Of a stretch of DNA of 11,875 nt, positions 7,436 to 11,875 are shown one piece after another. The position numbers and the translations under genes are program-made. The stretch covers positions 1 to 11,875 of the forward strand of contig JAMCRS010000435.1 of assembly GCA_023380675.1 (NCBI GenBank), given 5' to 3'. Source of the DNA: Chloroflexota bacterium. Lineage in GTDB: Bacteria; Chloroflexota; Anaerolineae; UBA4142. How positions within the stretch are numbered: the first letter of the stretch is position 1; each line of letters opens with the position of its first letter. The notes under the pieces are model-generated. The model saw only the letters and a list, made by a program, of their open reading frames with translations. It made no database searches and had not been told where the DNA came from.

Positions 7436-8554
7436 CTATGCCTTCGCCGCCGACTGAACGAGTTTTTCGTACAGACTCTCGTACTCGTCGACAAACCGAT
7501 CGTACGCGAATTTCTTCAGCGCCCGCTCGCGGGCTGCCTGTCCCATATTTGTCGCCACGTCGGGATGGTCCAGCAAATAGTCGATCGCGTTTGCCATTGC
7601 TGCGCTGTTCTCGTTGTCCACCAATAACCCGGTCCTCTCGTGCAGGACCACCTCGGGGAGACCGCCGACGCGCGTCGCCACGATCGGACGCGCCATTTGC
7701 GCTGCTTGCAGGGCAACCAAGCCGAACGGCTCGTTCCAACGCGACGGCATGACCACCACGGTGGCCGAATTGATCGCCTCGGGGACCTTCTCGGCGTCGA
7801 CCCAACCGGTGAACGAGATTCGATCGCCCAAGCCCCGGTCGGCTGCCTGTTGCTCGAGAGCGTTTTTCGCCGTCCCATCACCCGAGATCACCAGACGAGC
7901 GCGAGGGTGACGTTCGGCGACCGCCGCGAAGGCGCTGATCGCCACGTCGAATCCCTTGTCCTCGACGAGTCGGCCCAGGCACAACAGGTTAGGACTGTCA
8001 AACTCAAGCGGCGCCGGCGCCAGACTCGGCGGCTGCAAGCCGTTGTAGATGACGGAGGACCGAGGAGTGATCTCCGGCACGAGTTGACGCGCTTGGTCCA
8101 GAATGGCCTCCGAGACCGCGGCCACCCAGCCGACCGCGCGGAGCATTTCTCCCCGCATACTGTTTTCACCCCACGTCCCGGGAAGCAAGAAATGCATTGT
8201 CGCCAGGCTGCGGGACCGGTCCGGCTTGTCGAAAAGAAGGTGGTAAAAGGTGACCGCGCCGGTGTAGTTGAGGTGGATCAGGTCTGGTTGAAAATCTTGC
8301 TTGATCTCGGCGATTCGGCGTTTCAGGACGCCCATCTGCTTTAGATCGCGTCTCACCAGCGCGCGCATGAGCGGCAGCCGATAGACCCGGATGCCCTGGT
8401 AGTCAATCTCATCCGGCGTAACGCGGTCCTGGAGGGAGGAAACGACGACGCTTTCGTGGCCGCGCGCTTGCAAGCCCCGCAGCAGCTGCGAACATAGGAT
8501 CTCGGCGCCGCCCTGCAGCGGCCAAAACGAGTCGATCCAATGAAGGATTCTCAT
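7436..8554 (-). CDS. Family 4 (GT-B fold) glycosyltransferase
   Basis: This 372-residue cytosolic or membrane-peripheral glycosyltransferase belongs to family GT4. The N-terminal Rossmann half begins MRILHWIDSFWPLQGGAE (1-18), with the GGAE acceptor-side motif. The donor-binding half has LCLGRLVEDKGFDVAI (191-206), VISGDG (222-227), ISFTGWV (246-252) and SRWNEPFGLVALQ (271-283). In the usual E-x7-E motif the first Glu is E275, while the second position is Gln (Q283). That could lower or alter activity, though the first Glu is generally the more important one. ATG 8554 overlaps the HprK-like stop as ATGA; the frame continues upstream to 8992 only as shadow sequence. It probably adds a sugar early in assembly of the operon's glycan, with donor unknown. 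Confidence 0.93.
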   Translation of the reverse strand: MRILHWIDSFWPLQGGAEILCSQLLRGLQARGHESVVVSSLQDRVTPDEIDYQGIRVYRLPLMRALVRRDLKQMGVLKRRIAEIKQDFQPDLIHLNYTGAVTFYHLLFDKPDRSRSLATMHFLLPGTWGENSMRGEMLRAVGWVAAVSEAILDQARQLVPEITPRSSVIYNGLQPPSLAPAPLEFDSPNLLCLGRLVEDKGFDVAISAFAAVAERHPRARLVISGDGTAKNALEQQAADRGLGDRISFTGWVDAEKVPEAINSATVVVMPSRWNEPFGLVALQAAQMARPIVATRVGGLPEVVLHERTGLLVDNENSAAMANAIDYLLDHPDVATNMGQAARERALKKFAYDRFVDEYESLYEKLVQSAAKA

Positions 8555-9660
8555 TTTGCCAATCGCGCAAGCAGTTCCAGAATGACTTGCGGTATCTTTC
8601 CCGGCTCGCTCCCGAGGTTCAGACCGCGATCGCCCGTCTGGCGAACGATCTCCGCCAGACTCTGAAATGTTCCGGCGGGCTCGCTCGGCGCCAGGTGGGA
8701 CGTGCTCGGCGCAAGTGCGATCAGAGCGGCAAAGGGCGTCGCGGGTTCCAGCGTCGTCTGCAAGCTGCCGGTCACGCGGGGGATCAAAATCGCCTTGATC
8801 GGAAAACCGGCGAGGATCTTTCCCGGCAAGTGCTCGTAAAGGTAAACGACCGCCTTTTCGGTTTCTACGCGGTCCGGGTTGCTGATCAGTGGAGCGAGGA
8901 AAGGCAGGCGCGGCACGTCCCCACCCTGCACCTTGGCCGTGCTGTAAAGGCTGTGCGCCCACAGTCCACCCGACCGCCGGTCGAGCACACAAAAGTCATC
9001 GCTCGCGTAGCCGAGCACTGAATCGAGGCACGCGAGCGCCGTGTTCGATTTGCCGCTCCCGCTCTGACCCACCAGGAGCACGCCGCCGTCCGGCAAGCCG
9101 ACCGCGCCGGCGTGAGCGGGCACGAGCCCGCGGCTGTGCAGCCAGAGGTGGAGCATGACGCGCATGGGAGCCGCCGCTTCATAGTCCGGCAATCGATCGG
9201 TCGACCGCAGCCAGTAGATGCCGCGTCCGCGCGTCATGTCCAGGAGGCGCAGCAATCCCAGGTCCAGGTCGAACACCATTCGGAACCGCTCGTCCGTCAG
9301 TCCGCGGATCGCGCCGCCCTCCACGACATCGTCGGCGCCCTCTGGGCGCGGAGGCAATGCTGTGTTTGTGGAGCGGCTGTCCAGAATGCAAACGGTCAAC
9401 GCGGGTTCGAGAGCGGGGGGTGTACTGAGGTGAGCGAACGCACGCGCGAGCCGGTCGACCAGCGGTGCGCCCAGGAAACGCAGGCGGACCGGAAACCCGG
9501 CGATCGAATAATCGCGATCGATCGAACGGCCGGCGGCCGCCTGGTGAAAGCTAGTCCAGGCAGACTCGAAAAATGCCTGCGGCGGGGACGGCTCCTCGCC
9601 GGGGCTAGGTGGACTGCCGACCGACAGCGCACTCTGGCCGCTCGAAGAACGCGCGATCAT
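8551..9660 (-). CDS. HprK-related P-loop serine kinase (HPr-rel-A / lasso-kinase type)
   Basis: This 369-residue protein resembles the HPr kinase superfamily but is not canonical HprK: no HPr or PTS gene is near and the N-terminal half differs. The C-terminal core has PAHAGAV (181-187), Walker A VGQSGSGKSNT (197-207) and YASDDFCVLD (218-227), whose acidic pair matches the Walker B/catalytic Asp region of HprK. The first 30 residues are Ser/Pro-rich and probably disordered. Known relatives phosphorylate the C-terminal Ser of lasso precursors (paeninodin type) or belong to the uncharacterised HprK-related kinase A systems that pair with PqqD-like proteins. The pairing holds here: ATG 9660 overlaps the PqqD stop as ATGA. 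The target is unknown. A phosphorylated peptide, or the tail of the upstream PqqD-like protein, is the most direct guess. Confidence 0.87.
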   Translation of the reverse strand: MIARSSSGQSALSVGSPPSPGEEPSPPQAFFESAWTSFHQAAAGRSIDRDYSIAGFPVRLRFLGAPLVDRLARAFAHLSTPPALEPALTVCILDSRSTNTALPPRPEGADDVVEGGAIRGLTDERFRMVFDLDLGLLRLLDMTRGRGIYWLRSTDRLPDYEAAAPMRVMLHLWLHSRGLVPAHAGAVGLPDGGVLLVGQSGSGKSNTALACLDSVLGYASDDFCVLDRRSGGLWAHSLYSTAKVQGGDVPRLPFLAPLISNPDRVETEKAVVYLYEHLPGKILAGFPIKAILIPRVTGSLQTTLEPATPFAALIALAPSTSHLAPSEPAGTFQSLAEIVRQTGDRGLNLGSEPGKIPQVILELLARLAK

Positions 9661-10103
9661 CCGTTCTGATCTTGCTTTTCAACGGGCCATCCCAAGTCGT
9701 CGACTTGGTGAATCGGATCGAGCAGCAAGAGCGCCTCCATGTCGGAGTATTTGTGAAGAATGGGGGCTTGGAACGGCTGCGGGGAGGGAACGGCATCGGC
9801 ATTGCCGGACGCATGCGGCCTTGAGGCAGATTCGGCGCGGGAATCTGCCACGACGAGGGATTCACCGCGCAGCTCGTCCATGAACTTGGCGACCTGGCCG
9901 GCGATCTCGCCGTGTTCCCCGGCGTAACGACGGGCGATCGCGGTCTGAATCTCCTCGTCGCTCGCGCCGTGTTCCAGCAGCCGCCAAATGTCCGATCCGA
10001 CGTCGTCCAGGCTGTAATAGTTTCCGTTGCCGAGATTGACGATGACGACTTCGTCGTCAAAGAACTCGTGAATGACTTGCGGTTGATTGATCCTGAGCTG
10101 CAT
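9657..10103 (-). CDS. PqqD-like (RRE fold) protein with long acidic C-terminal tail
   Basis: Residues 1-85 match the PqqD-like RiPP recognition element: VVIVNLGNGNYYSLDDVGSD (19-38) forms the beta-strands, then IWRLLEHG and a helical part to about residue 85. PqqD-like domains normally bind leader peptides and present them to modifying enzymes. Unusually, about 60 more residues follow. There is a Ser/Pro/Ala linker (87-110), then a compact segment (111-140) containing FQAPILHKYSDM, LLLLDPIHQVDD and a GWP end. Plain PqqD is about 90 residues. I prefer ATG 10103 because the domain begins there. ATG 10115 and 10133 are in frame: 10133 has no Shine-Dalgarno, and GAGGA (10116-10120) sits too close to 10115 but about 12 nt from 10103. 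This is the first gene of the operon, and its stop overlaps the kinase start. Confidence 0.83.
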   Translation of the reverse strand: MQLRINQPQVIHEFFDDEVVIVNLGNGNYYSLDDVGSDIWRLLEHGASDEEIQTAIARRYAGEHGEIAGQVAKFMDELRGESLVVADSRAESASRPHASGNADAVPSPQPFQAPILHKYSDMEALLLLDPIHQVDDLGWPVEKQDQNG

Positions 10104-10159
10104 TGACGAGTCCATTCCTCGCACAAGACGCATCGGGAGAGTCGAAATCAGATGCAGCC

Positions 10160-10188
10160 ATTATATCATGCGCGAATTGGAGCGTCAA
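10160..10188 (-). promoter_or_regulatory. Strong sigma-70-type promoter of the operon, with extended -10
   Basis: Reading the minus strand, TTGACG (10188-10183) and TATAAT (10165-10160) are separated by exactly 17 nt. A TG one base ahead of the -10 (10168-10167) makes it an extended -10. Only one base differs from the full consensus hexamers. The expected start of transcription is near 10153, giving a leader of about 50 nt to ATG 10103, or only about 20 nt to ATG 10133. It is correctly placed and oriented for the PqqD-led operon. Confidence 0.85.
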
Positions 10189-10211
10189 TCATCCCGCGGG
10201 AGGATAGTGCT

Positions 10212-10261
10212 GAGAAACCGCCTGTCATGGCGGGAGGTGCGTGTGGAGGAACCGCGTGTCA
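10212..10261 (-). promoter_or_regulatory. Pair of 16-bp direct repeats upstream of the operon promoter, possible regulator sites
   Basis: On the minus strand TGACACGCGGTTCCTC (10261-10246) and TGACAGGCGGTTTCTC (10227-10212) match at 14 of 16 positions, with starts 34 bp apart, just over three helical turns. The nearer copy ends 23 bp upstream of the -35 hexamer, a common place for activator binding. No regulator gene is in the window. They could equally be decayed copies of an intergenic repeat. Confidence 0.4.
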
Positions 10262-10302
10262 TTGCGCACATTTCACTTCAACGCAAGCACCTGAATCAAC
10301 GC

Positions 10303-10336
10303 GCGAGATTGCTTCGGGCGCTTCGCGCCCTCGCAA
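10303..10336. repeat. Hairpin repeat with GCGAGATTGCTTC outer arms
   Basis: A perfect 6-bp GC stem (GGGCGC, loop TTC, GCGCCC, 10316-10330) is flanked by GATTGCTTC on the left and TCGCAA on the right, so TTGC/GCAA can pair around it. On the minus strand it reads TTGCGAGG, a GCGAAGC core, then GAAGCAATCTCGC. From memory this resembles a family of short intergenic repeats scattered through many environmental bacterial genomes; I could not search for it. No T-tract follows on either strand, so it is not an obvious terminator. Confidence 0.55.
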
Positions 10337-10347
10337 CCCTCGCATGA

Positions 10348-10368
10348 CTGTGGCGGTTTTTACCACAG
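10348..10368. other. Small hairpin downstream of the EamA-family gene
   Basis: CTGTGG (10348-10353) and CCACAG (10363-10368) form a 6-bp stem around a T-rich loop, 66 nt past the stop of the transporter gene. A second short dyad, TGCGAA/TTCGCA (10403-10408 and 10426-10431), lies nearer the stop. Neither has a T-tract in the direction of the gene, so termination here is only a possibility. The rest of 10104-10433 holds the operon promoter and the repeats listed separately, with no convincing gene. Confidence 0.3.
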
Positions 10369-10433
10369 CCACGGTCCCGCAAGGGCTGGTGTGACACGGG
10401 TATGCGAATTTCTCCACACTCTCCTTTCGCAGA

Positions 10434-11273
10434 CTAGACCGTGATCAGCACGATTGCCAGTACGGCTCCGGCCACGCCGATCAACTGCAAACGACCCACG
10501 TGCTCGCGTATGATCAGCCAGGCCATGATCGCGGTGACGGCCGGGTAAAGCGATCCCAATACGGCGGCAACGTCCAGCCGCCCGCCTCGAACCGCCAGCA
10601 AGAAGAAGAAATTGCCGCTCACGTCGAGCAATCCGGCGAGAATGACCAGCCGAAGCGGCGAGCCCGCCGGGATTACGGTCCGGCGAGTGACGAGGGCATA
10701 GCCGGCCATGACCGCGCAGGCGGACACCCGCGCCGCCACGAGGGGCCAGAAAACGGCGCTCCGCCCCACCTGGTCCAGAGAAATGAAAAAGCCGGCAAAT
10801 CCCAATCCGGCCAGCAGCGCCAGTTCGATCCCCGCCGGTCGGACGCCGGCCAAATCCGGCCGCGAGAGCAGCCAGACGCTGACGAGCGCCAGTGCAAAAC
10901 CGATCAATTGCAACTCGCGGGGCAGTCCCTCCGTCAGCGCGGCAAAGACGACCGGCAAGGCAGTCGCCAGGACAGCCGACACGGGCGCGACGATGCCCAT
11001 GCGGCCCTCGGCGTAGCCGCGGAGGAGGAAACCGATGCCGACCATTCCGAAGAGCCCGGCGACCCCGCCCCATATCAGGTCAACGGCGGGCGGAAGCGGC
11101 TCGAACCGGGCCAACGCGACGACCACCAGGATGACCAATCCAACGGAATAGGTAACGAACACCGTGTTGAACGAGCCCATGCGACGCGCGCTCAGGCCGC
11201 TGGAAAAATCGCCCGACCCCCATGACAGCGCGGCCGAGAGCGCAAATCCGGCAGCCAGAAAAGAAGGATTCAA
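10434..11273 (-). CDS. EamA/DMT-superfamily transporter
   Basis: This 279-residue inner-membrane protein has ten hydrophobic segments in two similar halves, as in the EamA (drug/metabolite transporter) family. The first half starts FALSAALSWGSGDFSSGL (10-27). A second helical set follows a short polar stretch near residues 138-147, and the protein ends with LYPAVTAIMAWLIIREHVG (239-257), a typical EamA signature before the last helix. Substrates in this family range from amino acids and metabolites to polyamines and cannot be inferred here. The start is TTG at 11273, supported by AGGAG (11280-11284) 6 nt upstream. Annotation requiring ATG would shorten it. It lies on the same strand as the operon, but a 330-nt gap and a strong promoter separate them, so it is probably a separate transcription unit. 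Confidence 0.9.
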   Translation of the reverse strand: MNPSFLAAGFALSAALSWGSGDFSSGLSARRMGSFNTVFVTYSVGLVILVVVALARFEPLPPAVDLIWGGVAGLFGMVGIGFLLRGYAEGRMGIVAPVSAVLATALPVVFAALTEGLPRELQLIGFALALVSVWLLSRPDLAGVRPAGIELALLAGLGFAGFFISLDQVGRSAVFWPLVAARVSACAVMAGYALVTRRTVIPAGSPLRLVILAGLLDVSGNFFFLLAVRGGRLDVAAVLGSLYPAVTAIMAWLIIREHVGRLQLIGVAGAVLAIVLITV

Positions 11274-11279
11274 GAATTA

Positions 11280-11284
11280 CTCCT
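11280..11284 (-). promoter_or_regulatory. Shine-Dalgarno site deciding a TTG start
   Basis: AGGAG on the minus strand lies exactly 6 nt before the TTG at 11273, and no ATG or GTG start fits between this site and the first transmembrane segment. That makes TTG the probable start of the EamA-family gene. Confidence 0.7.
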
Positions 11285-11455
11285 GCTCGATCGACTTTAG
11301 TCTCGAGGCCAGGGCGAGTCCATGAAATGAACGACTTTCCCCACCCGCTCCAGATAGAATCTGAACTTTCGAGACGGCCCATTCTACTCTAGTTCCAGTT
11401 CTAGGAAAAGCCGTCTTGTTCAAAGACCTTCGCCAAATCTCCCGCGCGAGCGCAG
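11285..11455. other. Upstream region of the EamA-family gene, no gene seen
   Basis: I find no convincing coding region here. On the minus strand TAGAAT (11386-11381) could be a -10 element, but no good -35 hexamer stands 16 to 18 nt upstream, so the promoter is uncertain. A short dyad, CAGAT-AGA-ATCTG, lies at 11351-11363. The next annotated elements are palindromic and direct repeats to the end of the window. Confidence 0.35.
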
Positions 11456-11492
11456 ACAGAAACCCGTTTTCTTCTAGAAAACGGGTTTCTGT
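11456..11492. repeat. Perfect 17-bp palindromic repeat, second copy of the AGAAACCCGTTTTCT family
   Basis: A 17-bp perfect stem with loop TCT spans this stretch. The arms are ACAGAAACCCGTTTTCT and its complement. They match the 804-836 stem except at the TA/AA step and the longer base. TTTT overlaps and follows on the plus strand, as in an intrinsic terminator, but no plus-strand gene ends just upstream. Repetition of the same arm in three places argues for a REP-like element. Confidence 0.75.
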
Positions 11493-11515
11493 TTTACGAG
11501 AAGATCGAGCACGGC

Positions 11516-11601
11516 GTAGGGGCGACCCTGTGTGGCCGCCCTTTCCCGCCGGTCGCGAACGCCCATGCACAAACCGGATAACACGACAGTCCTCTCTCGC
11601 A
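11516..11601. repeat. 86-bp direct repeat, copy 1
   Basis: This stretch matches 11790-11875 at 82 of 86 positions with no gaps. The four differences are all transitions (A/G, G/A, T/C and C/T). It begins GTAGGGGCGACCC and contains an imperfect GC dyad around CTGTGT. An AGAAAACGGGTTTC arm lies upstream of both copies. No coding sense is seen. Confidence 0.85.
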
Positions 11602-11605
11602 CCCT

Positions 11606-11623
11606 CTTTGCGGCCTTTGCGGC
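11606..11623. repeat. Tandem 9-bp duplication
   Basis: CTTTGCGGC occurs twice head to tail (11606-11614 and 11615-11623), directly after the 86-bp repeat copy 1. It may be part of a wider intergenic repeat or chance duplication. Confidence 0.45.
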
Positions 11624-11676
11624 TTGGAGAGAATTGCCCGCGGCTTGCTGCAATCCCCGGCCGGAGACGCGTTCCC

Positions 11677-11770
11677 AGAAACCCGTTTTCTCGAACTGAT
11701 GCCTTCGTCAATGCCCGCTTTGCAGATAAGTCAGAGCTTGGCCAAGGTGTGATCGAAGAAAACGGGTTTC
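11677..11770. repeat. Split copy of the palindromic repeat, arms 66 bp apart
   Basis: The left arm AGAAACCCGTTTTC (11677-11690) and right arm AGAAAACGGGTTTC (11757-11770) are the same arms as at 804-836 and 11456-11492. Here they are separated by 66 bp rather than about 3 to 5. Pairing can extend through TCGA next to each arm with one unpaired A. The interior has no recognisable gene. Confidence 0.7.
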
Positions 11771-11789
11771 CGGCCGGGCGCTCGGCCGT

Positions 11790-11875
11790 GTAGGGGCGGC
11801 CCTATGTGGCCGCCCCTTCCCGCCGGTCGCGAACGCCCATGCACAAACCGGATAATACGACAGTCCTCTCTCGCA
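11790..11875. repeat. 86-bp direct repeat, copy 2, running to the window end
   Basis: This is the second copy of the unit at 11516-11601, offset 274 bp. In this copy the internal dyad is perfect: AGGGGCGGCC, loop CTATGT, GGCCGCCCCT (11792-11817). The match runs to the last base of the window, so the true unit may be longer. Confidence 0.85.

Noticed and set aside
7428..7805. N-terminal extension of the GT39-like protein up to 7805
   Set aside because: The extension lies inside the GT4 coding sequence, is Arg/Gly-rich, and is displaced by a GTG with AGGCGG upstream.
859..10103. Complete lasso peptide cluster
   Set aside because: No transglutaminase-like B2 protease and no asparagine-synthetase-like C cyclase are present, and there is no precursor gene with a lasso core.
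10261..10347. Short minus-strand frame of 28 codons upstream of the operon promoter, considered as a missing precursor
   Set aside because: It is made mostly of the hairpin repeat, lies before the promoter, and has no Shine-Dalgarno site.
10152..10394. 80-codon plus-strand frame with a Gly/Cys/Ala-rich stretch, considered as a precursor peptide
   Set aside because: It runs antisense across the operon promoter and two repeat elements, has no ribosome binding site, and reads like translated repeat sequence.
11381..11386. TAGAAT as the -10 of an EamA-family gene promoter
   Set aside because: No matching -35 hexamer is found at a suitable distance, so I did not list it as a promoter.
11277..11711. 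144-codon minus-strand frame upstream of the EamA-family gene
   Set aside because: It crosses palindromic and direct repeats, has arginine- and glycine-rich composition without domains, and shows no ribosome binding site.
11416..11793. 125-codon plus-strand frame in the repeat region
   Set aside because: It spans three repeat elements, the palindromes give it recurring NPFS/RKR-like peptides, and it has no family character.

Overview
The window is GC-rich bacterial DNA, read by eye as roughly 60% G+C. It has tight operon packing, ATGA and GTGA stop/start overlaps, and occasional GTG or TTG starts. I cannot place the organism with confidence. Nothing in it is phage, plasmid or insertion-sequence coding. 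Three kinds of short dispersed intergenic repeat suggest a repeat-rich environmental genome rather than a streamlined one.

Layout. A hemolysin III/TrhA-family membrane protein (107-760, +) converges on a long minus-strand operon (transcribed from about 10153 down to 859). Nested hairpins lie in the 98-bp gap between them. In transcription order the operon encodes: a PqqD-like protein with a long C-terminal tail (9657-10103), an HprK-related P-loop kinase (8551-9660), a GT4 glycosyltransferase (7436-8554), a GT39-like membrane glycosyltransferase (5826-7427), a GT2 glycosyltransferase (5111-5824), an AGE-family sugar epimerase (3698-5011), an ABC exporter with fused membrane and ATPase domains (1989-3701), and an uncharacterised nucleotidyltransferase of the NTP_transf_5 type (859-1992). 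Six of the seven junctions overlap by 4 nt or have gaps of 1-8 nt; the only real gap is 99 nt, ahead of the epimerase. A strong sigma-70-type promoter (TTGACG, 17 nt, TATAAT with an extended -10) sits about 57 nt upstream of the PqqD gene. Two 16-bp near-identical direct repeats lie upstream of it. Further upstream is a minus-strand EamA/DMT-family transporter (10434-11273), then about 600 bp of non-coding, repeat-rich DNA to the end of the window.

How the genes may work together. PqqD-like protein, HprK-like kinase, NTP_transf_5 protein and ABC exporter is a combination known from kinase-tailored lasso peptide clusters and from the poorly understood HPr-rel-A loci. Here the lasso-specific leader peptidase (B2) and cyclase (C) are absent, no separate precursor peptide is visible, and three glycosyltransferases and a sugar epimerase sit inside the same operon. 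The PqqD-like protein carries a proline/serine linker and an acidic, aromatic C-terminal peptide segment that may itself be a substrate. The most interesting reading is a peptide- or glycan-modification and export system whose product is unknown. An exopolysaccharide locus with HprK/PqqD accessory proteins is the main alternative.
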